Notes: generated from the sequence alone by a model not told the origin. 64,000 bases of DNA from Zoroaster sp. YZ-2022 (GCA_029582265.1 CM055828.1:29570459-29634458), one strand, 5' to 3'; shown: positions 45,866 to 56,403, counted from the stretch's first letter. A program made the numbers and translations.

Positions 45866-46302
45866 ATGTATTCGATCATACTTATATAAATGGTTATATC
45901 TAATAAGAACATTTGGAGAAAACAATTAAAAAGAACAAAAATCCTGTTCCATACTGTAACACCGTATTTTGTATATCAATGCACTTAAGTGTTGTTTAAA
46001 AGTCTAAAATATGTGAACCTCAGACAGTTAGGATAATATTGTTTAATGTATATCTTCAATCAATTAAGTTAAACATACTTCATATAATAAATTTTCTCTA
46101 ACAATGAAATTTGAATTGTTTGTTTTCAATTTATTTACAATTCATCATATTCTATGACACTTTATATTTCGATGCACTCAACTATTGTCTATCGAGATTC
46201 ATTTGTAAATTAAATTTTCTAAAATGACTGAACCTCATGCAGGAAAATTGTTGATCTTATTCGATTCATACCAAGACAACGTTGCATAAATTAGTATGGT
46301 AA

Positions 46303-46802
46303 NNNNNNNNNNNNNNNNNNNNNNNNNNNNNNNNNNNNNNNNNNNNNNNNNNNNNNNNNNNNNNNNNNNNNNNNNNNNNNNNNNNNNNNNNNNNNNNNNN
46401 NNNNNNNNNNNNNNNNNNNNNNNNNNNNNNNNNNNNNNNNNNNNNNNNNNNNNNNNNNNNNNNNNNNNNNNNNNNNNNNNNNNNNNNNNNNNNNNNNNNN
46501 NNNNNNNNNNNNNNNNNNNNNNNNNNNNNNNNNNNNNNNNNNNNNNNNNNNNNNNNNNNNNNNNNNNNNNNNNNNNNNNNNNNNNNNNNNNNNNNNNNNN
46601 NNNNNNNNNNNNNNNNNNNNNNNNNNNNNNNNNNNNNNNNNNNNNNNNNNNNNNNNNNNNNNNNNNNNNNNNNNNNNNNNNNNNNNNNNNNNNNNNNNNN
46701 NNNNNNNNNNNNNNNNNNNNNNNNNNNNNNNNNNNNNNNNNNNNNNNNNNNNNNNNNNNNNNNNNNNNNNNNNNNNNNNNNNNNNNNNNNNNNNNNNNNN
46801 NN
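46303..46802. other. Assembly gap, exactly 500 N
   Basis: A round-number run of N marks a scaffold join of arbitrary length. Orientation of LRR exons changes from + to - across it. Confidence 1.
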
Positions 46803-46989
46803 GTCGAGCGAAAGACAAATTTTACCGTCAATCAATGTTACAACCACAGTTAGCCCTAGTTTTCTGTGATTTTGTTGTGTTCAGTCTCTATGGTTCAGTT
46901 TAATAACCCAACGCAAGAATTTTATGAATCTATAAATATCGCGGAACCCGCTGCTATAATATAGGATTCTATAGCTGGTCAATAGTCAT

Positions 46990-47064
46990 CGGGCAGGGTC
47001 AGTGGTAGAAAGGTTAAGACGTCTACACTAGTAAGCAGGAGGTCGTGGGTTCGAATCCTGCCCG
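46990..47064 (+). mobile_element. tRNA-like head of a SINE
   Basis: A 75-nt cloverleaf-like unit: CGGGCAG pairs with CTGCCCG as acceptor stem, GGTTCGAATCC is a T-arm/box B, and CTAGTAA could be a Thr(AGT) anticodon loop. The anticodon and T stems contain mismatches, and a second T-arm piece (ATTCGAATCCCGCCCG) follows at 47072. This points to a tRNA-derived SINE rather than a working tRNA. Confidence 0.6.
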
Positions 47065-47180
47065 AGTCGCCCATTCGAATCCCGCCCGCTAACGCACTTC
47101 ATATTTATAATTTGTTTATAATGAGACGTAACTTCAATATAGAGAAATCGGTGGATAATTGAAATTCATGACATACTTAC

Positions 47181-47252
47181 AAGCTTTTGAGATTTTGTAG
47201 ACCATCAAATGTTCCTGGAGCAATTTCACTGATATTGTTGTTCAACAGCCAT
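47181..47252 (-). CDS. Minus-strand LRR array: LRR exon (type A, intact)
   Basis: A 72-nt phase-2 exon, acceptor TTTTCCTATCTTAG, donor GTAAGT. One LRR beginning WLLNNNISEIAPGTFDGL. It is the most 3' intact exon of the minus-strand array and the nearest to the gap; no cap or 7TM exon follows before the gap. Confidence 0.7.
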
Positions 47253-47569
47253 CTAAGATAGGAAAATCAAGTAGGGTTAAAACAAAGATCATTAAATCCC
47301 GTTAATATGGTTATGTTCACCACTGTTCTTAGATTTTCCTGAAAGCATACTTGGTGAAATATTAGTTACTGATCGGTCAAGAACTATGAAAAATGTTTCC
47401 GCCTTCAGCTCATTAGGTCTATACAGAAAATAAAATCACGAAGTAGGGTTATAAACATCGTGTTAAAGCATCAGTAATATCCATCAATGTTCTCAGATTT
47501 TCTTGAAATCATACTCTATGCATGGGCGTTGATCGCTACTTGGAAGTGGGAGGGGGAATGCAGGAAGTA

Positions 47570-48150
47570 TCGGCAAGGATTTGGTAAAAATGGGGGCGCA
47601 CCCTGGGTCTCACAGCCTCACCCTGATTTTAGACATAATTTTTTGGGGCAAAACTATTGCGTGTTGATATAAAAATTACATTAAAAAAATAAATAAATAA
47701 AACTATAAAAATAAAAAATAAACTTTTTTTAAAATCCAGCTCGAACCGAACTTCAGGGGCTCCAGAGCCCACTTAATGTCCCGGGAATGTGTTGGTTCTA
47801 GGCGCTCTCTTATGCAATATGAGAGTTCACGTTTCTCATTCTGGCGAATGATGCTAAGTAGTGAGCACATTATGACGACTTCTTTTACTTCTGATGGGTT
47901 ACAAGAAAAACTGTAGAATACTCCTCAGAATTCAGGGTAGGCATGCTTAATTATTTTGGGCATGATTTTGTAATGGGCCATCAAAATAGTGGGGGACAAT
48001 TATTGATATACTCTCGCCCCCCCCCCCCCACTCTAAAAGTGGGAAATGCATGTCCCCAATAATATTAGCTTCAAATCAAAACCGATCGACGCCAATAGAT
48101 GGGACAATTCCTGTTTCAGTGTCCTATAACAAGTTTGTCCAAGATTGTAG
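47570..48150. other. Inserted non-array DNA, no gene seen
   Basis: AT-rich with an AAATAAAT run near 47680, a copy of the GTGGGGGACA repeat (47965-48055, with a C-tract) and part of a repeat with GCTCCAGAGCCCACTTAATG similar to 19970. No exon. Confidence 0.45.
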
Positions 48151-48154
48151 ATTC

Positions 48155-48371
48155 GCCTCTGTACAAGCGCGTAGCTGCATGCGGTGTGGGGGCCTGCGCC
48201 TCTGTACAAGCGCGTAGCTGCACGCGGTGTATAGGGGCCTGCGCCTCTGTACAAGCGCGTAGCTGCACGCGGTGTAGGGGCCTGCGCCTCTGTACAAGCG
48301 CGTGGCTGCACACGGTGTAGGGGCCTGCGCCTCTGTACAAGCGCGTGGCTGCACGCGGTGTAGGGGCCTGC
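48155..48371. repeat. 43-45-bp tandem repeat, five copies
   Basis: The unit GCCTCTGTACAAGCGCGT followed by GGCTGCACGCGGTGTAGGGG, with starts at 48155, 48198, 48243, 48286 and 48329. It is unusually GC-rich for the window. Open frames in all three minus frames are by-products of the repeat. Confidence 0.9.
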
Positions 48372-48437
48372 CTTACAGCATTCACAGTCACGAAAAATGG
48401 TTAGTGAGTGATTGAAATTGATGACATGAAAACTTAT

Positions 48438-48509
48438 GAGTGAGTGAGCTTTTGTAGACCATCAAATGTTCCTGGGGCAATTTTACTTAAATTGTTGTTC
48501 TGCAGCAAT
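48438..48509 (-). pseudogene. LRR exon with lost donor
   Basis: Acceptor TTTTCCTAAG and an open LRR frame beginning LLQNNNLSKIAPGTFDGL. The 3' end reads CACTCATAAGTT, so the GT of the donor is missing. Confidence 0.7.
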
Positions 48510-48723
48510 CTTAGGAAAACAAAGTGGGGTTAAAACATTTTATCAAAACCAAAATGTTTAGTTCATGACATTGTTTCGAAAATGGCAAAATAAAATAGTG
48601 CAAATGCATACACATATTTCGATCTGAAAACACAAACTTTGTTCTCCCTCTAATTTTGTAAAAATGAGAAAATTCAGTCAAAAATAAATTATGGCTAGTT
48701 CCTGTTTGATTTCAGTTGCTGAC

Positions 48724-48794
48724 AAGTAAGTAAGGTTTTGTAGACCATCAATGTTCTGGATGCAATTTTAATGTTATTGTAGTTGTCCAGCCAT
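48724..48794 (-). pseudogene. Type B LRR exon with frameshift
   Basis: Acceptor TCTAATCTTAG, start WLDNYNNIKIASRTL, then one T is missing (ACATTGATGG) and the frame is lost. The plus-strand relic at 1132-1251 has the same deletion and the same ACAATAACATTAA variant, so the two are direct relatives in arrays on opposite strands. Confidence 0.72.
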
Positions 48795-49321
48795 CTAAGA
48801 TTAGACATACGAAAAAGGGTTACACAACATCGTGTTAAAAGCATATATAAATCGGTACCGGTATATATCCTTAGATTTTCCTGAAAGCATACTTTGTGAA
48901 AAGTTGTAAAGGTATCAGATAATCTTAACATTTATCGATTTATCGATTAAACATCGATAGGCAACAGTTGAGGGCGTCGAAAGTATTAAACGTTTGTAGT
49001 CCCGACAGCCATTCCATTCACAAAAGTGACATAGTGTATCGAACTGTAAATTAGTTTAAAATGATTTTATTTCTTGTAATTATTTTACGAGTATTGTTAT
49101 CCTTTATGATTCAAGATATTCATTTAACAACTGATCTGTACAAATGATGCTGATTATACGTTGTACAAAGAAAATAGTGAAAATGCAGACATATATTTTG
49201 ATCGGCAAACATGACCTACGCATTTCGTCTTTATAATTTGTTTCCAGTGAGACATAATTTTAGTCAAGAGAAATCTGTGGCTGGATGATGCGTGATTGAA
49301 ATTCATGTCATGAATACTTAC

Positions 49322-49393
49322 AAGCTTTTGAGATTTTGTAGACCATTAAATGTTCCTGGGGCAATTGCACTGATGTTGTTTTCTTCCAGCTGT
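49322..49393 (-). CDS. Minus-strand LRR array: LRR exon (type A, intact)
   Basis: A 72-nt phase-2 exon, acceptor TTCCCCATCTTAG, donor GTAAGT. One LRR beginning QLEENNISAIAPGTFNGL. Its first codons differ from other copies, indicating independent divergence in the ligand-facing part. Confidence 0.72.
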
Positions 49394-49990
49394 CTAAGAT
49401 GGGGAAAACAAAGTAGGGTTAAAACAAAGATAATTAAATCTCGTTAATTTGGTTATTTGCACCAGTCTTACATTTTCCTGAAAGCACACTTGGTGAAATA
49501 TTAGTGATCGGTCAAAAACTAAAGAAGAATGTTTCCACCTGCAGCTCATTAAAACATCGTGTTAAAGCAGATATATCAATGTTCTAAAATTTGTTTGAAA
49601 TCATACTTTGTGAAACATTGTCATGATATCTAACAAGTTGAAAAATTGAACTGCCTGATTTTACAAATGAATCTCGATATATAGACAACAGTTGAGTGCA
49701 TCGAAATAAAAAAAACAAGTCGGCCTATCAGTTCGTTGTCCTATAGCCCTTCAATGAACAAGTGTGATATAGTGTGACAATTAGTAAATAAGTTTAAATA
49801 AACACTACAAAGTTCCTCATTATTATAATGAGTATGCTTAACTTTATGTTTGAAGATATACATTGAACAACTGATCCATGAAAAATATTTAAACAGACTT
49901 CGTACTTCCTCTAATTTAGTTTCGTCGTCAGGCGTAATTTAAGTTAACGTTAATGTATGGCAGGTTCCTTGCTTGATTGAAATTTATGAC

Positions 49991-50062
49991 AAGTAAGTAC
50001 GCTTTTGTAGACCATCAAAATATTCGTGGTGAAAGTATACTGATATTATTGTTGACAGACAT
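49991..50062 (-). pseudogene. Type B LRR exon with frameshift
   Basis: The acceptor ATGTTAG is present, but codons after CLS are shifted by a deletion in the AACAACAAT tract; GTCATA in place of the donor. Confidence 0.65.
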
Positions 50063-50772
50063 CTAACATAGAAAAACGATGTAGGGTTAAAAACAAAGTA
50101 TTAAAACACATCATCTGCTCGAGGTTCACATAAGAAATTAAAATTAACAAATGAATCTCGATGGACAACACTCGAGTGCATCGATAAAAAAAATACGGTT
50201 CGGTGGAATGCTACCCTCCATTTCGAAGTGTTATATGTTTTCCAAATGTTCTCATTAAATATAACCATTTATATAAGTATGGATGTTGGATAAAATCAGA
50301 TATACAATAAACATATGATCTCTACAAATGATTTCTACAAATGTTGATGATTACGTTGTGTTGTACGTACATATAATATTATATCGATCGTCAAACACTT
50401 GAGTGCATCTATATCAAAAACGGTTCGGTGGAATGCTACCATTCATTTACAAGTGTTATAATATCGGACAAGTTATAATTTTGTTTTGAAAAATATGTAT
50501 TTTCAAATGTTCTAATTACATATAACCATTTATATAAGTATGATTTTTGATTAAAATCAGATACATTAAAAAGATGATCTGTACAAATGATGATTACGTT
50601 GTGTCGTACCGGTACGTGGAAAATAAAAATACATAGGGCCTCACATATAATATTTCAATCGGCAAACATGATACGCACTTCATCTAATTTGTTTGCGGTG
50701 AGACATAACTTCAATCAAGAGAAATCGGTGGTTCGATGCTGTGTGATTAAAATTCATAACATGAATACTTAC

Positions 50773-50844
50773 AAGTCATTGAGATTTTTTAGACCATCAA
50801 ATGCTCCTGGAGCAATTTCAATGATGTTGTTGTTGTACAGCGAT
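50773..50844 (-). CDS. Minus-strand LRR array: LRR exon (type A, intact)
   Basis: A 72-nt phase-2 exon, donor GTAAGT, one LRR beginning SLYNNNIIEIAPGAFDGL. The intron before it (minus strand) is rearranged: the acceptor tract reads CCTTATACTTAG rather than CCCATCTTAG, still usable. Confidence 0.68.
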
Positions 50845-51125
50845 CTAAGTATAAGGTTACAGCAAAAAAGGTTATTTTCACCAAAATAATAATTTCCTAA
50901 AATAATACATTCTGAAACGTTGTCATGATATCAAACAAGTTGAACAATTTTCTTGCCTGAGGTTCACGCATTTTAGAAAATTAAATTTACGAATGAATCT
51001 CAATAGACAACAGTTGTGTGCATCGGAAAATTAGACATAAACGTATCAGTTCGTTGTCCTATAGCCCTCCAATGAATAAGTGTAATATAGTGTGAGAATT
51101 TGTAAATAGGTTTAATTCAAATTTA

Positions 51126-51671
51126 CGGAGCTCTGGAAGTGCCATCCGATTTGTTGAGATCATGAGATAATTTATCTCAGGATGACGACATCCTAAAAGA
51201 AGTAAGTCGTTTCCCCGAGATAATTTATTTCGGAATGTCGTCTTCCCGAGATAAATTATCTCATGATCTCGGGATGACGACTTCCTACTTTTAGGATTTT
51301 GACGTTCCAAGATAAATTATCCCGGGATGCCGTCATCTTACGTAGATGATGTCATCATCCAGAGATAAATTATCTCTGGATCTCAACAAGTCGGATGGTA
51401 CTTCCAGAGCTCCGTATGTTTAACTTTATGATCGAAGGATGACGACATCCTAAAAGTAGTAAGTCGTTTCCCCGAGATAATTTATCTCGGGATACAGTCT
51501 TCCCGAGATAAATTATCTCAGGATCTCGGGATGACGACATCCTACTTTCAGGATTTCGACATTCCAAGATAAATTATCCCGGGATGTCGTCGTCTTACGT
51601 AGATGATGTCATCATCCAGAGATAAATTATCTCTGGATCTCAACAAGTCGGATGGCACTTCCAGAGCTCCG
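51126..51671. mobile_element. Palindromic MITE plus partial tandem copy
   Basis: Inverted ends CGGAGCTCTGGAAGTGCCAT (51126) and its relative at 51395-51414 enclose several GATAATTTATCTC palindromes. A second copy lacking its left end runs from about 51436 to 51671, and both are followed by TATGTTTAACTTTATGATCG, so the right part and its flank were duplicated. Non-coding; the apparent proteins are by-products. Confidence 0.85.
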
Positions 51672-51883
51672 TATGTTTAACTTTATGATCGAAGATATAC
51701 AACTGTTCCATGAAAAAATGTAGCTCATTACTTTGTTTCTTTAAAGATAAAAACTGAAATGCATATATTTTGATCAGCACAAAACAAGAACTTCTTACTC
51801 CCTCTAATTTTGTTTCGTCATCAGGGGTAACATAAATTAATGTTAAATGTATGACAGGTTCCTGCTTGATTGAAATTCCTGAC

Positions 51884-51954
51884 AAGTAAGTACGCTTTTG
51901 TAGACCATCAAATGTTCTGAGTGAAAGTATACTAATATTATTGTTGTCCAGACA
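51884..51954 (-). pseudogene. Type B LRR exon, acceptor lost
   Basis: An open LRR frame (ISILSLRTFDGLQ...) is preceded by GCCACCATGTCTGG instead of CATAG|ATGTCTGG; the donor reads GTCAGG. Confidence 0.65.
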
Positions 51955-52307
51955 TGGTGGCAACCATTTCCTTATTATGAATCTCGATAACCAACACTTG
52001 GGAATGCTACCCTCCATTAGTGTTACATTATGGAACAGGTTTTTTTCTTTTTAATTATTTTTTCTCAAAATGTTCTCATTACATAAAACCATTTATATAA
52101 GGTTAAAATCGGATACATTCAAAAGATTATCTGTACAATTGTTAATGAATACGTTGTGTAGTTTGTAAAAAATATAGTTAAAAATACATACATATAATTG
52201 ATCGGAAAACATGAACTACGCACTTCATCTAATTTGTTTGCAATGAGACATAACTTCATGCGGAGTGTTTGAACTTCATGAACTTCATGAACTTCATGAA
52301 TACTTAC

Positions 52308-52379
52308 AAGATGGTGAGATTTTGTAGACTATCAAATGTTCCTGCAGCAATTTCACTGATGTTGTTGTTGGTTAGCGAT
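52308..52379 (-). CDS. Minus-strand LRR array: LRR exon (type A, intact)
   Basis: A 72-nt phase-2 exon, acceptor TTTCCCATCTTAG, donor GTAAGT. One LRR beginning SLTNNNISEIAAGTFDSL; the usual PG of APG is AG here. A short GAACTTCAT tandem repeat lies just after it. Confidence 0.7.
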
Positions 52380-52479
52380 CTAAGATGGGAAAACAAAGTA
52401 GGATATGGTTAAAACAAAGATCATTAAAGCCCGTTAATATGGCTATTTTTACCAACTGTTCTTAGATTTTACTGAAAGT

Positions 52480-53610
52480 ATACTTGATTTATTGTTTCAC
52501 TTATCACAGCCAAAAGGCTGAATTACACAGTGATAAATACAATGTATAAAAATACACAAATAGGAATTAAAATATTAAATATCAATATACAAAAGAAAAG
52601 ACGAAGTCCTGTAACTTTACGGGTAACGATTTATCATTATTGGGCCTTGTTGATGAACATTGGGAAGAACTGGAGACATCTGAACGGAAATATTATGGTA
52701 AATTCACGGAATTTGTTGATGTTGTAGCTTCCCACTTCGTCCCTAATTTGCCATAGTGACCAATCCGACTTTTTTCAATTTTAAGTTTTTCCGCCCGTTA
52801 GTACATTCAGGAAGAGACCTACCATTGTATCTAATCCACATGCATGTATTCCTTATAGTTTTGGAGATAGAGCATGCATTCAAATGACGAATGCTCTAAC
52901 TGGCTATTTTTGTAAATTGGCAAAGTGACCAATACCGCATTGGTCACTATGCCAACTTAATTTGGGATTGGTCACTCTGGCAAATTAGGGACGACTTGTC
53001 TGATTTGAAGCTTCCCCCTTGTCTGATATAAATGCCTTTTAATGACTGCACAAATTTTGTCGGTTCATTTTTGGCTTGTTTAGTTGGTAAATTTGCCCAA
53101 CAAGTTTGTTTGTTTCCCGCCCCACCTCCCACAAACTCTGGAAATTCTGGCAAATGGACATATAATGACCGTATTGACACACGACTGAATAATGATTAAT
53201 AGAGAAGAACAATGACGTAAATGCGGCGAAGTTCTGTGAGTCATGATTGTGTTGGCGAGTCATGATTGTAACCCTACAAGTTTTACCTACTTGCTTGGTA
53301 TATTATGGGTGAACCTTACCAAATAAAATAGTGACCAAATTCATTTGCCGAGCTCATTATTCTTAATTTGTATGCCCTCAATTTGTTTGAAAAAGTAGGA
53401 TTTGAGGTCCATAGGGGTTCATTTGAGGGACTTCGTAGAAATGGTCCAATATCATGACCTGGAGTCCTTAACTTCCAAGTGATATTTGTGATACTCTGGT
53501 CCTATTTTGCTTCGAAGCGTAGGGCTTTTTACCCCAAATGGATGCTTGATAATGTCATCATGATAACATATGACTGAATATTAATTCTACCAAGTTACAT
53601 TATAATCAGT
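52480..53610. other. Insertion between cassettes, no gene seen
   Basis: Cassette homology stops at about 52490 and resumes after 54100. The block contains the MITE at 52738, AT-rich DNA, and the hAT-like elements from 53611. Open frames have no recognisable domain. Confidence 0.5.
52738..52993. mobile_element. MITE with 13+ bp inverted ends and ACTT direct repeats
   Basis: Ends CGTCCCTAATTTGCCATAGT and its imperfect reverse complement finishing CAAATTAGGGACG, with internal TGGTCACT motifs, flanked on both sides by ACTT. No frame. Confidence 0.75.
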
Positions 53611-53751
53611 GGCGTAGCTGGCTATGTTCGCCAGGGGGGGGGGGGGAATCGGATCCCAGGGGGCCCACCAATCAGATTTTACAGATTTTTAGGGCCCCCT
53701 CTTTACCTGGGGCCGTGGGCAACTACCCTTTTGCCCTTATGTAAAAGCGGC
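53611..53751. mobile_element. hAT-like MITE fragment with G-tract
   Basis: It begins AGTGGCGTAGCTGG, the typical left end of hAT-type MITEs, followed by a G13 run and GGGCCC-rich DNA. The right border meets the target duplication of the next element. Confidence 0.5.
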
Positions 53752-53759
53752 CCTGTATA

Positions 53760-53988
53760 CTGGGCCGGATTTATAAGGGGGCAAAGGGGCAATTGCCCCG
53801 GGCCCCCCTGCCAGAGGGCCCCCAGACTAAGGACTTCCTTTATAAAAAAAAATGTAATAATTATAAAATTAGTTTTATATTTTTTTTCGAAGAAATGCGG
53901 TTTATCTTTCATTTTATGTTCATTTTTTATTTGTCATGTAATTTAATTTCTATGTCGAGGGGCCCCTCAAGGTCTAAATCCGGCCCTG
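53760..53988. mobile_element. hAT-type MITE with perfect 8-bp target duplication
   Basis: The right end, read outward-in, is CAGGGCCGGATTTAGACC; the left end is CTGGGCCGGATTTATAAG. CCTGTATA directly precedes (53752-53759) and follows (53989-53996) the element. An 8-bp duplication and CAGGG ends are hAT hallmarks. The 229-bp element has no transposase. Confidence 0.88.
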
Positions 53989-54229
53989 CCTGTATAGTCC
54001 TGCCTGCTGGTGGGCCCGTCAGTCAGTCCCATAAGCATGTGAAAAAAATTCGCATGTGTAATGGTGAGATGTTTGATCTTCTTAATACATATTATTAATA
54101 CATATTAATTCGATCAGCAAACGTGAACAATGCACTTCATATAATTTGTTTACAGTGAGACATAACTTCAATCAAGATAAATCGGTGGCTGGATGCTGCG
54201 TGATTGAAATTTATGACATGAATACTTAC

Positions 54230-54301
54230 AAGTTATTGAGATTTTGTAGACCATCAAATGTTCCTGGAGAAATTTCACCGATTTTGTTGTCGAACAGCCA
54301 T
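54230..54301 (-). CDS. Minus-strand LRR array: LRR exon (type A, intact)
   Basis: A 72-nt phase-2 exon, donor GTAAGT. One LRR beginning WLFDNKIGEISPGTFDGL. It follows 54833 in the minus-strand reading order. Confidence 0.7.
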
Positions 54302-54832
54302 CTAAGATGGTAAAACAAAGTAGGGTTAACAAAGAACATTAAATCCCGTTAATATGGTTATTTTCAGCAATGTTCTTTATTTTTCATGAAAGCATACTTG
54401 GTGAAATTTTAGTGATCGGTCCAAAATTATGAAAAATGTTTCTGCCTGCAGCACATTAGGCCTATGTAGAAAATAAAATCACTAAGTATGGTTAAAAACA
54501 TGGTATTAAAGCAGATATATAGGCATACATCGTTAAGTGATCGGTCAAAACTATGACGAAATAATTCAAATTTCCTCGTTAGAGAACATTTATAATATGA
54601 GTATGTTTAACTTTATGATTGAAGATATACATTTAAACAACGGATCCGTGAAAATATGAATGTCTCATTACTTTGTTTCGTTAAAGGTAAATAAAGTGAA
54701 AATGCATACAAATATTTCGATCGGCAAACATGAACTATTAATCACTTCATCTAATGTGTGTGCAGCGATACGTAACTTCAGAAATCGGTGGCTCGATGCT
54801 GTGCGATTGAAATTTATGACATGAATACTTAC

Positions 54833-54904
54833 AATTTTTTGAGATTTTGTAGACCATGAAATGTTCCTGGACCGATTTCACTGATTTTGTTGTTGGACAG
54901 CCAT
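54833..54904 (-). CDS. Minus-strand LRR array: LRR exon (type A, intact)
   Basis: A 72-nt phase-2 exon, acceptor TTTCCCATCTTAG, donor GTAAGT. One LRR beginning WLSNNKISEIGPGTFHGL. The TTTCATGG (FHG) variant is shared only with the hybrid exon at 55583, and the upstream introns of the two are nearly identical for several hundred bases, so they are a local duplication. Confidence 0.72.
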
Positions 54905-55254
54905 CTAAGATGGGAAAACAAAGTAGGGTTAATACAAAGATCATTAAATCCCGTTAATGTGTTTTTTCACCAATAGCTTAGATTTTCCTGAAAGCACTTG
55001 GTGAAATATTAGTGATCGGTCAAAACCTAAGAACAATGTTTCCGTCTGCAGCTCATTAGGCCTGAAAATAAAATCACCAAGTAGGGTTAAAAACATTGTG
55101 TAAAGTAGATATAGGACTACATCGGTATATATCCATCAATGTTCTCACGTTTTCCTGAAATCTTATTTCATGTCACGGTATCGAACAAGTTGAACAACTT
55201 TCCTGCCTGTGGTTTACTCATTTTAGAAAAATAATTGGGTAATATATTTTTGGT

Positions 55255-55450
55255 AAAATTATTGTGGATAATGTTAGTTGTTTAATTTGGTAACATTAAA
55301 CAATGTTTTCATTGTTGGGGGATACCTTGAAAGTAGCCTACGTTTTATGCGATATCATTTCATAACATTATTTTGCTAACATGTTCTGCAATACAATGTT
55401 AGTAATCATAAATGCATTGAAGATTTTGTTTGCCTTTATGATAAAAAAAG
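55255..55450. repeat. Dispersed repeat copy in cassette intron
   Basis: Reverse-complement relative of 19310-19510; further copies at 55990-56200 and 62600-62830. The first two copies differ by a few bases. Confidence 0.65.
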
Positions 55451-55582
55451 TAAGGAATACAAATATTTCGATTGGCACGAAACACGAACTTTGTACTCCC
55501 TCTAATTTTGTTTTGTTGTCAGGTGAAATTAATTTAAAAAAAATTATGTATAGCAGGTTCCTGTTTGATTGAAATTGATGAC

Positions 55583-55654
55583 AAGTAAGTACATTTTTGT
55601 AGACCATGAAATGTTCCTGGAACAATTTCACTGATTTTGTTGTTTCCCAGCCAT
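55583..55654 (-). pseudogene. Hybrid A/B LRR exon
   Basis: The 5' two thirds match type A (acceptor CCCATCTTAG, WLGNNKISEIVPGTFHGL). The last third and the following intron match type B (CAAAAATGTACTTACTT then GTCATC). The frame is open over 72 nt, but the donor is the defective type B form. Confidence 0.7.
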
Positions 55655-56331
55655 CTAAGATGGGAAAACAAAGTAGGGTTAATACAAAGATTATTAAATC
55701 CCGTTAATGTGTTTTTTCACCAATAGCTTAGATTTTCCTGAAAGCACTTGGTGAAATATTAATGATCGGTCAAAACCTAAGAACAATGTTTCCGTCTGCA
55801 GCTCATTAGGCCTGAAAATAAAATCACCAAGTAGACTTAAAAACATTGTGTAAAGCAGATATTGGACTACATCGGTATATATCCATCAATGTTCTCACAT
55901 TTTCCTGAAATCTTATTTCATGTCACGGTATCGAACAAGTTGAACAATTTTCCTGCCTGCGGTTTACTCATTTTAGAAAAAAATTGGGAAACATATTTAT
56001 GGTAAAATCATTGTGGATAATGTTGTAGTTGTTTAATTTGGTAACATTAAAAATATTTTCATTGTTGGGGGATATCTTGAAAGTAGCCTCCGTTTTATGC
56101 GATATTATTTCATTACATTATTTTGCTAACATGTTCTGCAATATAATCTTAGTAATCATAAATGCATTGAAGGTTTTGTTTGTCTTATGATCAAAAAAGT
56201 AAGGCATACAAATATTTCGATTGGCACGAAACACGAACTTCGTACTCCCTCTAATTTTGTTTTGTTGTCAGGTGTAAATTAAATAAAACAAATTATGTGT
56301 AGCAGGTTCCTGTTTGATTGAAATTGATGAA

Positions 56332-56403
56332 AAGTAAGTACATTTTTGTAGACCATCAAATGTTACGGGTGAAAGTGTACAAATATTGTTGTTGTCCAGA
56401 CAT
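56332..56403 (-). pseudogene. Type B LRR exon, donor lost
   Basis: Open 72-nt LRR frame beginning CLDNNNICTLSPVTFDGL after CCTTCATAG; the donor position reads TTCATC. Confidence 0.65.

Larger units (their letters stand above)
43073..46302. repeat. Segmental tandem duplication, copy 2, runs into the gap
   Basis: Almost identical to 39510-42790; visible differences are a few bases (GGATGG/GGGTGG and CACTGAGCC/CACCGAGCC near the start; GGGAAACTATC/GGGAAAATATC in the MITE) and the 23-bp array length. Homology continues right up to the N gap. Confidence 0.95.

Noticed and set aside
46235..46853. Long open frames spanning the N run
   Set aside because: They consist of undetermined residues from the assembly gap.
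46990..47064. Functional tRNA-Thr gene
   Set aside because: Stem mismatches, a second T-arm piece right after it and a related copy at 32216 point to a tRNA-derived SINE.
48033..48391. Repetitive Arg/Ala-rich proteins in several frames
   Set aside because: By-products of a 43-45-bp tandem repeat open in several frames at once.
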